Positions 28,885-37,207 of a DNA stretch of 64,000 nucleotides are shown here, in pieces. The DNA is taken from contig NZ_FZOD01000050.1 in assembly GCF_900188345.1 (NCBI RefSeq), positions 1-64,000 of the forward strand. The letters are read 5' to 3'. The notes under the pieces were generated by a model. That model ran no database searches. It was given only the letters and a program-made list of their open reading frames with translations, and had not been told where the DNA came from. This DNA comes from Streptosporangium subroseum. Its GTDB lineage: Bacteria > Actinomycetota > Actinomycetes > Streptosporangiales > Streptosporangiaceae. Both the position numbers and the translations under genes were made by a program. Every line of letters begins with the position of its first letter. The first letter of the stretch is position 1.

Positions 28885-29892
28885 ATGGAAAAGGTCACCG
28901 GGATCAAAGGCGCCTGCGAGATCCTCGGAAAGAAACGGGCTACCCTCTACCGGCAGCGCAAGCCGAGTTTGCCGATGCTCGGCCCGCGCAGGCCGTTCCA
29001 TCACCCGGATGAACTGTCGGAGGAAGAACGCCGCGAAGTGTTGGAGACCTTGAACTCGGCGCGGTTCGCCGACAAGTCACCGGCACAGGTGTGGACCGTC
29101 CTGCTCGACGAGGGCACCTACCTGGCCTCGGTCTCCACCATGTACCGGCTGCTGCGCGAGCAGAACCAGACCGGCGAGCGCCGCGCCCAGGCCACCCACC
29201 CCGCCAAGATCAAACCCGAACTCGAAGCCGATGGCCCCAACCAAGTATGGAGCTGGGACATCACCAAACTGAAAGGTCCGGTCCGCGGCGTCTACTACGA
29301 CCTTTATGTCATCATCGACATCTTCTCCCGGAAAGTAATTCACTGGGAAATCTGGCCGACCGAAACAGGTGAACTCGCCAAAGCATTCATCAAACGCGCC
29401 ATCAAGAACAACGGCGGGAAGAAACCCAGATCGATCCACGCCGACCGCGGCACCTCAATGACATCGAACACCGTCGCCGGCCTCCTCGCGGTCCTGCAAA
29501 TCGACCAGAGCCACTCGCGACCCCACGTATCCAACGACAACCCGTACTCGGAAGCGGCATTTAAAACACTCAAATATTGCCCGGCGTTCCCGGAACGATT
29601 CGGCTGTATCCAAGACGCCAGCGTCTTCTGCCAGCAGTTCTTCACTTACTACAATACCGAGCATCGCCATTCCGGCATCGGAATGCACACCGCCGCCTCG
29701 GTCCACGACGGCACCGCCGTACAGATCCAGGCACGACGGATCCGAACCCTGCACACGGCCTACCTCGCCAACCCCGGCAGGTTCCGAGGCCGGCGGCCCT
29801 ACCCGCCATCTCTGCCCGCCAAGGTATGGATCAACAAACCACCCGCGTCCACTGAAAGCGAGATCACACCACACTCGCAACAAGCAGCCTGA
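28885..29892 (+). CDS. IS3 OrfB, DDE integrase
   Basis: This 335-residue frame lies -1 to orfA and overlaps its end. It has an HTH_21-like N-terminus and an integrase core with the DDE triad: D in WSWDITKLKG, D in IHADRGTSM, and E in NPYSEAAFKTLKY. The YYNTEHRHSGIG motif near the C-terminus is standard for the family. It is complete, but translation as the OrfAB fusion is blocked by the damaged orfA. Confidence 0.88.
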   Translation: MEKVTGIKGACEILGKKRATLYRQRKPSLPMLGPRRPFHHPDELSEEERREVLETLNSARFADKSPAQVWTVLLDEGTYLASVSTMYRLLREQNQTGERRAQATHPAKIKPELEADGPNQVWSWDITKLKGPVRGVYYDLYVIIDIFSRKVIHWEIWPTETGELAKAFIKRAIKNNGGKKPRSIHADRGTSMTSNTVAGLLAVLQIDQSHSRPHVSNDNPYSEAAFKTLKYCPAFPERFGCIQDASVFCQQFFTYYNTEHRHSGIGMHTAASVHDGTAVQIQARRIRTLHTAYLANPGRFRGRRPYPPSLPAKVWINKPPASTESEITPHSQQAA

Positions 29893-30378
29893 TGTCTCAC
29901 ACGGTTTGACAGGTACCGCATCGCTGTGGTCGGGGCTATCGGGCGCCGTGTTCTGGCCAACTTGCTTCCGTCCCGCCGCCTGCGGGTGAGCACCCGCAAG
30001 GTCAAGTCACCGATCTCCCGCTACAACGATCGGCTCGACGACGGCCGGCCCGACCGCAGCCGCCCCGTCACCGCTCTGTCCATCGCCATCCTTGCGGCTC
30101 CGCCCTCGCAGGCCCCCCTTCCCGCGGTATCCCGAGACGACCGGCTCACCGCACTGACCGATCGCCGCAGACAACGGGTCCTGGCTCTCCTCCGGCAAGA
30201 TCCCAGCCGCTGCTGGCGGTCCCGCGATATCGCCTACCACCTGGGCGACATCACCCTGGGCACCATGTACCGGCAGCTGTCACGATGGGCCGAAAGCGGC
30301 CTCATTCTCAAGATCGGTTCCGGCCTTTACACCGCCACGACGCACTCGCAGACTCCCTTGCCAAGGCCGCGAAAACGC

Positions 30379-30404
30379 TAACTACCTGGCCTTGGGTCAA
30401 CTCC
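30379..30404 (+). repeat. Right inverted end and target duplication of the IS4-type element
   Basis: This is the counterpart of 27010-27035: TAACTACCTGGCCTTGG is the inverted end and GGTCAACTCC the direct repeat of the target. Confidence 0.85.
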
Positions 30405-30818
30405 ACCAACTGGTGACGGCCCTACGGGCTAAAAAAAGCTTGCCATCGGCGACGTGGTAGCGATATTGGCGACCACAAACTCGATGCGAACTGATTTTAC
30501 ACAACACACGGGGCGCATTGAGTGTCCGTGCAGGTCAACCCATACATGCACGCCATGCTGATCAAGGAGTACTGGCGCAATGCATAGCGAAATGTTTTTG
30601 AAGCGCCGTTTGCTCAGGAGTCTCGACGAGGCGGATCGACAGTACGAGTTCTCAAGATCTTGCCATCGGGATCCCGGAACAACTCGTCATAAGAAAAGAC
30701 ACTGGCGGTGATGATGTAGATCGTGTTTAATGGCCGTATATCCGTGCGTTTGCTGGTGAATCTTCTGAAAATCGGGCGATAGCCGTACCGGCATGAGTCC
30801 GCGCAAGGAGGATGCAGA
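30405..30818. other. Intergenic region without a supported gene
   Basis: About 410 bases of mixed composition, AT-richer than average around 30580-30740. Short open frames exist on both strands but lack recognisable domains. It probably represents decayed island DNA. Confidence 0.35.
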
Positions 30819-31073
30819 GTGGCCCATCTGCGATACGGCCTCAATCATTCGCGAGACCTAGCCGCGAAGGGTGCGTCCGCCGAGGGGGACGAGAAGCCGC
30901 TCCCGTCTGTGCCCGGGGAACGTATGGCAGAGGCCGAGCGCATTCGAACCCACAACCGAACGGTCGGGACGAAGCGATGGCCGTCCAAGGAAGAGAGGGC
31001 CCAGATCGAAGCCGCTGAGCGAGCAAGGCTACGCGCCCAGAGGGAAAGGGAGCGCCGCCGCAACGGCTTGTGA
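30819..31073 (+). CDS. Small basic, charged hypothetical protein
   Basis: The 84-residue frame starts with GTG at 30819, seven bases after a perfect AAGGAGG, which is the best ribosome site in the area and decides the start. The C-terminal half is strongly charged and helical (EERAQIEAAERARLRAQRERERR). I recognise no family. It lies directly left of the tRNA-Arg 3'-half repeat, a place where integrative elements often carry excisionase or other small genes, but there is no sequence evidence for that role. Confidence 0.5.
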   Translation: MAHLRYGLNHSRDLAAKGASAEGDEKPLPSVPGERMAEAERIRTHNRTVGTKRWPSKEERAQIEAAERARLRAQRERERRRNGL

Positions 31074-31254
31074 CTCCACTTCCAGCATCTCGAACCTTGC
31101 CAATCCTGCACTTCGGGTCGATTTGCCACCAAATGACGTGGTGACCCGACTGCGGCGGGCACGGGACATGCGCGGGATGATTATGCAGAAGGCTTGGGTC
31201 GTACGAGGCGTTCGCACAGCTCAGGCCGTATAAGCCGCACGTACGATCACCGCT

Positions 31255-31312
31255 CTCCTAAAGCGGGTGTCGCATGTTCGAATCATGCCGGGGGCACTCT
31301 TCTAACCAGCGA
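31255..31312 (+). repeat. tRNA-Arg(CCU) 3' half, att-like direct repeat copy 1
   Basis: Anticodon loop and stem (CCGCTCTCCTAAAGCGG), T arm (GCATGTTCGAATCATGC) and acceptor end (CGGGGGCACT) of a tRNA-Arg with CCT anticodon are present, but the 5' half is missing. An almost identical copy is at 40310-40367. Similarity continues weakly for another 150 bases after both copies (GGCAG..ATGTCAG, then ATCTTGAC). This is the signature of att sites left by integrative elements. Confidence 0.75.
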
Positions 31313-31342
31313 AAACACCCAGTGAACTGGGCTTTCGTTTTT
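31310..31342 (+). terminator. Rho-independent terminator after the tRNA-like fragment
   Basis: CGAAAACACCCAG and CTGGGCTTTCG pair around a TGAA loop and are followed by TTTTT. Such a terminator directly after the acceptor end is what a genuine tRNA gene would have, so it was probably captured together with the tRNA 3' end. Confidence 0.65.
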
Positions 31343-31499
31343 CGTTCCTCTACGGTCGTAGGCAGCTCGATGCCACTGTAGGCAGCTGTATGTCAGAGGT
31401 CACGGAGCATGCACGTGATGATCTTGACTACGTTTTCCCAGGTCGCGACCGGCGACTCAGACATCTGTGGAGCGAGCCGCCGCCCTCTGAAGTAGATCA

Positions 31500-32159
31500 T
31501 TATGCTGGGCGGTTTCGCGTCCAACGGCGCTGGAGCCATCCGATCGTCGCTCGTCGTGAGTACTCGCGCCGGTCGCGCAGGTGCGGGGCATGCGCCAGTC
31601 CCGGAAGGAATGCCGTGTGGGTCCAGTAGCTGGCTAACGCGACAAGGAACGCGTCGACCTGTTCCGGTTCGGCGGCCTCGCCGACTGGGTGTCCGACGAA
31701 GATCTCCTCGGGATCGACGTCACCTAGATCGGGCTGCAGCAGCAAGCAGACCAGGTCACCCCAGGCAGGGCCGATACAGGCGCGCCTCCAGTCGACGAGA
31801 TGTGCCGTGCCGCATGGGCTGATGAGGATGTTGTCGAAGCGGGGGTCGAAGTGCATGAGCGTGTCGCCGACCGCGAGCTCGGTCCACATCGCCTCCATGG
31901 AGGCGAGCCGTGGCAGGTGGTCGCGTTCCCATTCGCCAATGCCGTCGACGGTCCACCCAGAAGGCGGCCGTCGGATGGCCGCTAACTGCGTTGGTTCTCT
32001 CCTCGACAAAGCACCCAGGCCCCGCCGCTCGGAGGACTGGGTCAGATGGAGCTCCCGCAGGCGAAGCCGAGGACGAACGATCTTGCCCCGGGAAGGAGGG
32101 GCAACCTCCATTCCGGGGCGAGGAAGAACGGTCCCGCCGGGCCGAAGCCCAGGGGGCAC
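31500..32159 (-). pseudogene. C-terminal part of an aminoglycoside phosphotransferase-family protein
   Basis: The conserved region reads GDTLMHFDPRFDNILISPCG followed by LVDWRRACIGPAWGDLVCLLLQ, equal to the catalytic loop HxDxxxxN and the DxD/DW metal site of the APH family. The N-terminal lobe with the nucleotide-binding loop and lysine is absent; the upstream 80 residues look like a shifted frame. A full-length enzyme needs about 300 residues, so this is most likely a decayed kinase. Resistance activity is not supported. Confidence 0.65.
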
Positions 32160-32216
32160 GGCGACGAGACATGGCGGCGTCGTACCTCGCCGGCTTCCCG
32201 CCCGTACGGTGAGCGC

Positions 32217-33188
32217 TCAGTCCCGCAAGCCGGGACGATCGACGATCACCGACGACAGCAGGGCCGTACTCGCCACCGCGCCTTTGCGGAGCATGGGCTC
32301 GCTGTCGCCGGGCATGAAGTCGTCGCGCAGCCAGAGGATCTGACGGCCCAGGTAACGGTAGGTGCCCGGGTCGAGGATGTGGTAGTCGCGGTAGGGCGCG
32401 CCGCCGGGTAGTTCCCGCCAGACACCCAGACCGCTGCGGCCCGCGGCGTCCCGCACGCCCTGCTCGATCCGGACGCCGGGAATGAGCGCCAGGGCGCGGA
32501 ACATGGCCGCCTCCAGCCGTGGTGGCATCGAGCCGTACCTGCTCAGGTAGATCATGATCACTCGGTAGGCGCGGGCGTCGGCGGGTTCGGTGCTCTTGGG
32601 GACGCCTTCCTCGTATCCCCCCTCGATCCAGTGGCGATCACCTGTGACCTTGGCCAGCAGCTTCCTCGGGTCGGTCGGCAATGCGCGGAGCTTGGCGTCG
32701 TACTGTTGCGGCGACAGGTCGTCGTCGCCCGGATCCGGGGGGACGTCACGGACGACCAGCTCGCCGTCCCGGCCGAAGCCGGCGCGCTGTTCGCCGTCGT
32801 AGCGAATCCATCTTTCGATGGTCTTGACCGTGTCCGAGTTCGGCTGCTTGTCCAGGGTCTTGGTGTAGTGCCACTGCGTCGGCAGGGGCACATGGGCGCT
32901 CTTCCGCCCACCCGCCACCTCGGCGGCGTGGGCCAGCACCACGCTGGAGTCGAGTCGAACGACCGACGGCGGGCTCGTCGGCCCCGGGGCGGGCGGTTCC
33001 GGCCGCAGGATGGCCACGGCGAGCACGGCGGCGGCCCCCAACGCTCCAACGACGAGCAGGCGGCGCCTCAGCGCCTGCCCGCGCCCCCGCATCCGCGTCA
33101 GCAACCGCCGTCGCTCCGGGATGATCCACTCCCGGCCCGGCTCGGGGACCTCGGCGCGCCACTCGCGCAGTGATCGCAGGTCATCCAT
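32217..33188 (-). CDS. CU044_5270-family membrane-anchored protein (anti-sigma-like partner)
   Basis: The 323-residue product has a short cytoplasmic N-terminus with REWRAEVPEP, one membrane span (LLVVGALGAAAVLAVAIL, residues about 44-61), and a long extracytoplasmic domain. This layout and the linkage to an ECF sigma gene match the CU044_5270 family of Streptosporangiales and relatives. Its start overlaps the sigma stop by eight bases, so they are co-translated. Such proteins are thought to hold or sense for the sigma factor, but no anti-sigma zinc motif is visible. Confidence 0.75.
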   Translation of the reverse strand: MDDLRSLREWRAEVPEPGREWIIPERRRLLTRMRGRGQALRRRLLVVGALGAAAVLAVAILRPEPPAPGPTSPPSVVRLDSSVVLAHAAEVAGGRKSAHVPLPTQWHYTKTLDKQPNSDTVKTIERWIRYDGEQRAGFGRDGELVVRDVPPDPGDDDLSPQQYDAKLRALPTDPRKLLAKVTGDRHWIEGGYEEGVPKSTEPADARAYRVIMIYLSRYGSMPPRLEAAMFRALALIPGVRIEQGVRDAAGRSGLGVWRELPGGAPYRDYHILDPGTYRYLGRQILWLRDDFMPGDSEPMLRKGAVASTALLSSVIVDRPGLRD

Positions 33189-33771
33189 CGAAAGACTCCT
33201 CTCGGGTCACCGCGGGGTTGGATCCGCCGAGCGCCTGGCGCGTCCTGGCCCTGGCCCGGTGCAGACGGGATCTGACGGTGCCGACCGGGATGTCCAGCGC
33301 ACGGGCAACGTCCTCATACGCCATGTCGGCCCAGGCCACGAGTAACAGCACCTCCCGGTCACCGGGTGACAGCCCCGCCAGCGCCGCCGCCAGCCCGGCC
33401 TGCTGCGCGGCGACCCGGTCGTCGACGCGCTCGGTGTACGGCACGGCGATCTCGTCGACGCCGCTGCGGACCAGCGCCCGGTAGAACCGGACCTCCACCC
33501 GCCGATGCCGGCTGATGAGCCGGGCGGCGATGCCGTACAGCCAAGGCCGCGCGTCAGGGTGACTCGCGTCGTAACGGTTGCGGCGCCGAAAGGCGGCCAG
33601 AAAGGCGTCGGAGACGATGTCGTCGGCCAGGGAGGGTCCCAGTCGTCGGGCGACATAGCGCCGCAACGCGGGCGCGTGCCGGTCGAAGAGGTCGGCGAAG
33701 GCCTCCGGGGTGTGCTCCGAGCGCCGTATCAGCTCGGCGTCGTCGGCCCTGCCGGATTCTTCGGCGATCAC
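33181..33771 (-). CDS. ECF RNA polymerase sigma factor
   Basis: This 196-residue protein has sigma region 2 (FADLFDRHAPALRRYVARRL, SLADDIVSDAFLAAFR) and region 4 (LSPGDREVLLLVAWADMAYEDVARALDIPVGTVRSRLHRAR, in part). It starts at GTG 33771 with GGGAG seven bases upstream. It is the first gene of a two-gene operon with the CU044_5270-like protein. A CRP-type palindrome lies 74 bases upstream of the start. Confidence 0.88.
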   Translation of the reverse strand: MIAEESGRADDAELIRRSEHTPEAFADLFDRHAPALRRYVARRLGPSLADDIVSDAFLAAFRRRNRYDASHPDARPWLYGIAARLISRHRRVEVRFYRALVRSGVDEIAVPYTERVDDRVAAQQAGLAAALAGLSPGDREVLLLVAWADMAYEDVARALDIPVGTVRSRLHRARARTRQALGGSNPAVTREESFDG

Positions 33772-33844
33772 ATGGTGCTCCCGTCCCTGCGCATTGGTTC
33801 GTCAGCTTTCGCCCGCACGGACGTCGTGAGTTCACGTTATAAGG

Positions 33845-33860
33845 TGTGACCTGCGTCACA
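33845..33860. promoter_or_regulatory. CRP/FNR-type operator upstream of the ECF sigma gene
   Basis: TGTGACCTGCGTCACA fits the TGTGA-N6-TCACA consensus of CRP-family regulators exactly. It is 74 bases from the sigma start codon and next to a TTATAA-like element, so it could control the operon. Confidence 0.55.
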
Positions 33861-33946
33861 TAATTTCGCCCGATCGGATCGGGTGCAGGATGTCGGGTGC
33901 GGCAGAGTGGCGCCTTCATACCGTGGTGAGCCAATAGGCGGAAGGA

Positions 33947-34030
33947 CTACTCCAGTTCGGCCACCGACGCCTCAGGCCGGAACCAGCGATAGCGGGCCGC
34001 TTGCTCACCAGAAACGAAATCTACAGGCAT
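33947..34030 (-). pseudogene. N-terminal fragment of a Tn3-family transposase
   Basis: The 27 residues from MPVDFVSGEQAARY to VAELE resemble the first residues of Tn3-type TnpA (DUF4158: LTDEQ.ARYGRF...S.AELER). The frame stops immediately after. No terminal repeats were identified. It marks another past insertion in this hot spot. Confidence 0.45.
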
Positions 34031-34241
34031 GAGAACGCGCGTTAGGGCCATCAACCAGAGCGAATAGGTGCCGCCACAGAATCGTGGCAAAGATCGCGCT
34101 ATTGCCGCAAAATCCGATCCGAACACGCGACAATTAAACAAACAAGCCTGCCAATCCCGAAGGCCGAGTGGTTGCTGAGACGCCACACCCGGCACTTTCA
34201 ATTCTCACCGGCATTTCTGGTGCGCGCTGGCCCCGAGCACT

Positions 34242-35250
34242 GAGGTGATCTCAGCGACTTTCATGTCGGGTAGCTGTGTTCGAAATGAGTGAGAACGAGT
34301 GCGGCTTTGATGATGTCGCCGATTCTGCTGGGGCTGGCGGTGATGCGCTGGAGGGTGCGCCAGCGTTGGGTGAGCAGGGCGAAGCCACGTTCTCCCAGGC
34401 AGCGCAGGGCACGCAGAAGCGCGTTACCGGTGCGGGTGTCGAGGTCGAGGACGCGGCCGTCGGCGGGTTGTTTGACCGGGGTGAGAATGCCGATGCCGGC
34501 GCCGTCGTAACCGGAGTCGGCCAGGGTGGGCAGGCCGCCGGCGGCGGCTTTGTACAGCGCTCCCAGGACGTGTTCACGGGCCGCGGTCAGGTCGTGAACC
34601 GACCCGGGCTCGACGGCCGACACCCATAGCGGCAGGCCGCAGGGTGCCAACAGCGCCTGGATGTTGCCGCCATGGTGGCGGGTCTTTCCGGAATACCACA
34701 GGTCGATGGGTTCGCCTTTGACGCTGATGGTCTTTTCGGCGCAGCGGTCGGTGGCGATGATGGTGCCGTCCAAGATGAGATGGGTGAACCGGCGTCGGTG
34801 GCGTGCCGCAGAGCCTGGTGCAGGTCGGGCGCCTGGCCGGCCAGGACGTCGATGACCTCGTCGATGTAGCGGTAGGCGGTGGCGCGGGAGATGCCGTGGT
34901 CACGGCCGAGGGTGGTTCGGTCGGTGCGGTTGCGAAACCAGCGCAGTCCCATCACCGCCTGTTCGAAGCAGGTCAGCGCCCGAGAGCCCTTGCGGGTGCC
35001 CAGGCGGCGGCGTTCGGCCGCCAGGAGCAAGGAGAGGTGGCAAACCAGCTCGCGGGGGACGTCGAGCGTGGCACGATAGGTGATCACGTGGGGCTTTCTG
35101 GATTGAAGAAGACTTGTGGTGAGACCTCTTCTACCGAAAGCTCCACGCCTATTTCAGGGGCATCGCGATCCATCCCGGTTCATGTCCGCCAGGGCCCTTC
35201 TGGCGGCATCAAGAACTAAATGCCCGAGCCGATCTTGCTGAGATCACCTC
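34242..35250 (-). mobile_element. IS5-family insertion sequence with ACT target duplication
   Basis: Terminal inverted repeats GAGGTGATCTCAGC (34242-34255) and its exact complement (35237-35250) are flanked by a 3-base ACT duplication (34239-34241, 35251-35253). The 1009-base element carries one transposase in two frames on the minus strand. Confidence 0.85.
34261..35087 (-). pseudogene. IS5-family transposase in two overlapping frames
   Basis: The N-terminal frame has the helix-turn-helix region GLRWFRNRTDRTTLGRDHGI and SRATAYRYIDEVIDVLA. The C-terminal frame has the DDE segments DGTIIATDRCAEKT, KTRHHGGNIQALL and TLADSGYDGAG. The frames meet near 34790, where GGTTCACCC would need one more T to stay in register, so a one-base loss is the simplest explanation; no classic slippery heptamer is seen. 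Frame switching by -1 would restore the protein. Confidence 0.8.
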
Positions 35251-35326
35251 ACTGATCCGAACAACCGTACTCTCGCCAGCTGCATGGCGAACGGCTCTGA
35301 ATAAGCGCGGAAGTCGTTTTTGGGGA

Positions 35327-35468
35327 CCTGCGGATCGGAAGGTTGGGGTTTCGAGTACCTCCGGCCGCACACATGCAAGAAGGTCCCTGAACAGGCGTTA
35401 CGCCATCAGGGGCCTTCTTGGTTTCTTGATCGTTCGGGCTTCTTGCTGACACCTTTGCCAACAGGGCG
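35327..35468 (+). repeat. tRNA-Arg(ACG) 3'-half-like direct repeat, copy A
   Basis: The copy starts with a degenerate anticodon arm (CTGCGGATCGGAAGG), T arm (GTTTCGAGTACC) and acceptor end (CTCCGGCCGCAC), followed by a hairpin (AAGAAGGTCCCTGA ... TCAGGGGCCTTCTT) and a conserved tail ending ACAGGGCG. It is about 90 % identical to 36903-37043. The two copies flank one gene. Confidence 0.7.
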
Positions 35469-35627
35469 TCTCTCCCACTCACCGAGAGCATCCACGAAGA
35501 CATCAGCCGCAGAGGCTTCCGCCGCCCAGATCACATGGGCGTAGACCCGCAGCGTGATGGATGGATCGGCACGATCGAGTCGAGCAACGAGAACGTGGAC
35601 CGGGATGCAGGCCAGGAGTAGGTCTCC

Positions 35628-36680
35628 CTACCACCAGAAGGGGAGGTTGGATCGGCGGTTCTCCACGTCGTCGTAAACCGCACGCAGCCATGGCTGGCGA
35701 ACCTCCGGCAGTCGTGCCAGCGCGTGGAGGAACATCTGCCGGTCGAGCCGGAACGGGCTGGACGGCAGCGGCGGTGGAGGGTCATCGCGGTAGACGCCGT
35801 CGGGTAGCCCGCCCGACGCGGGGCGGAACCATCGATTGCCGCTGAAGGCCATATACATCCACACATCGGCAGCCAGCGGCACCGCCGCCTCCGTTCCGGA
35901 CGACCATGTCTCCCCACTTTGCGGGTGCTGCGGAACCAAAGTGATGTCCGTGACCGTGGCGGGCAGGCCCGGCCCGGCCAGTGCCAGGTTCCTCGTCGGC
36001 GGCTCGGCCGGGAGCAGGGCATCGAGCGCTGGACGGAACGCATCGGCGACAGGGCCATTGGGAACCACGACCCGCGCACCGCCCGACGCGGCCAGCAGGT
36101 GTGCCAGCGCCATCGAGACCGCCGCCTCCCACACCGGGCTCCACGCTCCGATCGGCTCAATCGGTGGCCTCTCCGGCTGCTCTCGCAGTTCCTCCCAGCT
36201 GAGCACTTGGCGGGCGGGCGCATTGATGTCGAGGAGACATACGGCGCGCGGGTCCAGCCACACCACCTGCCAGTACCCGCAGTCGTCGATGAGGGTGGCC
36301 ACGGCATGCCCGCACTGCGCGCACGCCAGGTTGGGGCCGTCCCTGCCGTCCAGACCACAGCAGAGGCCGTCGCATCGCTCCGGAATCAGAACGGTCCCGC
36401 GGACGTCACCCAGCGCGACCGCGACCACTCCCGGCGGCCCATACGACAGGGCGTAGGTCGGCGCGTACACACCGCGGGCTTCCGCCTCCTCCGCGCCGAT
36501 CTCCTCCCACCGCCGCCACGGAGGTCCGAAGGGTTCCGGATCCACGGCGTAGGTCCCAGGCTCCATGAGAACAGGAAGTAGTTCGTGGCCGTACTTTCGA
36601 TGGGCGTGGACAGGGAGCGCGACCTGCGACACAGGCAAGGTCAACGAGGCATCACAGCCCGTACACGTGAACACGATCAT
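35628..36680 (-). CDS. Hypothetical protein with N-terminal zinc-ribbon-like cysteines, between att-like repeats
   Basis: From the ATG at 36680 (GGAGG four bases upstream) the product has 350 residues. Residues 1-12 include CTGC, and later CDGLCCGLDG and LACAQCGHAVA supply further cysteine pairs that could bind zinc. The C-terminal part is W- and P-rich, ending NLPFWW. I cannot name a family. It is the only gene between the two tRNA-Arg(ACG)-like repeats, so it looks like the cargo of a very small integrated unit or the remnant of a larger one. Confidence 0.6.
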   Translation of the reverse strand: MIVFTCTGCDASLTLPVSQVALPVHAHRKYGHELLPVLMEPGTYAVDPEPFGPPWRRWEEIGAEEAEARGVYAPTYALSYGPPGVVAVALGDVRGTVLIPERCDGLCCGLDGRDGPNLACAQCGHAVATLIDDCGYWQVVWLDPRAVCLLDINAPARQVLSWEELREQPERPPIEPIGAWSPVWEAAVSMALAHLLAASGGARVVVPNGPVADAFRPALDALLPAEPPTRNLALAGPGLPATVTDITLVPQHPQSGETWSSGTEAAVPLAADVWMYMAFSGNRWFRPASGGLPDGVYRDDPPPPLPSSPFRLDRQMFLHALARLPEVRQPWLRAVYDDVENRRSNLPFWW

Positions 36681-36810
36681 GCGCCCTCCCACGTCACGGT
36701 GCTTGGATCATCTTGGCTCAAAGCCGATCTTGGGGGAATCGTTCGACGTTGATTCAGCGAAAGGCCACGCCGTATCTCACGAGGGATGAGGAATGCTGTA
36801 CAGCAGCCGA

Positions 36811-36839
36811 TACAGCAACACCGCCTTACACGATCACAC
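36811..36839. repeat. Dispersed repeat, short copy
   Basis: The 29 bases starting TACAGCAACACCGCC and ending GATCACAC also occur at 40089-40117 and, shortened, at 56352-56375. Weaker similarity continues to the right for about 40 bases (GACC.GCA.CCACCA). It is likely an IS end. Confidence 0.6.
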
Positions 36840-36902
36840 GCCACCGACCCGCAACCACCACCTGAGCAGGATGAAACGCTACTGACGAGGCATCTGCCCT
36901 TG

Positions 36903-37043
36903 CCTACGGATCAGAAGGTTGGGGTTTCGAGTACCTCCGGCTGCACAGCGCAAGAAGGCCCCTGAACAGGCGTTATACCATCAGGGGCCTTCTTGGTTTC
37001 TAGATCGTTCGGGCTTCTTGCTAACACCCTTGCTAACGGGGCG
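36903..37043 (+). repeat. tRNA-Arg(ACG) 3'-half-like direct repeat, copy B
   Basis: This copy keeps the ACG anticodon (CCTACGGATCAGAAGG), T arm and acceptor end in the same degenerate form as copy A, then the same terminator-like hairpin (AAGAAGGCCCCTGA ... TCAGGGGCCTTCTT) and tail. The shared changes in the T arm (TTTCGAGTACC) show both derive from one already degenerate site. Confidence 0.7.
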
Positions 37044-37207
37044 GTTCTCGCTGTTCTTCTGGCTCCTTCGCTCGCGTTGGAGTTCAGTTGATCGACTCCT
37101 CTGGTGGCCACTCGGCTGGGAGCGAACCTCCGTGCTGTCGATCATGGAAGTGTCGGGACCGACTGCTTGGGTTGCCGGAATGAGCAAGGGATGGTCGAGG
37201 AGAGAGC

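Larger units (their letters stand above)
28348..29911 (+). mobile_element. IS3-family insertion sequence nested in the IS4 transposase
   Basis: The ends are imperfect inverted repeats beginning TGTCAGACTG on the left and, on the right read inward, TGTCAAACCG. Inside are orfA and orfB in the -1 arrangement normal for IS3. The IS4 coding sequence is broken exactly at these ends. No clear short target duplication is visible. Confidence 0.8.
27141..30381 (+). pseudogene. IS4-family transposase, frameshifted and split by IS3 insertion
   Basis: The N-terminal part has the IS4 N-domain (FAPGHLGKLTALVPFELV, and RLRCLPSRVGVYFLL) and the first catalytic D in VSFDGCSSLKAPD. Near 27746 one extra base shifts the frame; the second frame continues with LLKPDMLVLWDKGFDSNAF and the catalytic E in YHQRWEHESAYYALR. 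The sequence stops at the IS3 left end (28348) and resumes after 29911 with VGAIGRRVLANLLPSRR and STRKVKSPISRYN, the usual IS4 C-terminus, ending at the TAA inside the right inverted repeat. The gene cannot make an intact transposase. Confidence 0.85.
27019..30395 (+). mobile_element. IS4-family insertion sequence, interrupted by an IS3-family element
   Basis: The element is bounded by 17-base perfect inverted repeats and a direct repeat of the target outside them. It carries one transposase, split by a frameshift and by a nested IS3 insertion (28348-29911). Without the nested element it would be about 1.8 kb, normal for IS4 relatives in actinomycetes. The intact ends and target duplication show a simple transposition into this site. 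Confidence 0.85.

Noticed and set aside
30614..30844. Minus-strand frame of 76 codons near the IS4 element
   Set aside because: No ribosome site or domain; the AT-rich composition gives no coding bias.
31255..31298. Functional tRNA-Arg gene
   Set aside because: Only the 3' half is present; the required 5' acceptor strand and D arm are missing upstream, so it is an att-like remnant.
27010..31312. CRISPR array
   Set aside because: Repeats in the region are two-copy and explained by IS ends and tRNA 3' halves; no regularly spaced short repeats were found anywhere in the window.
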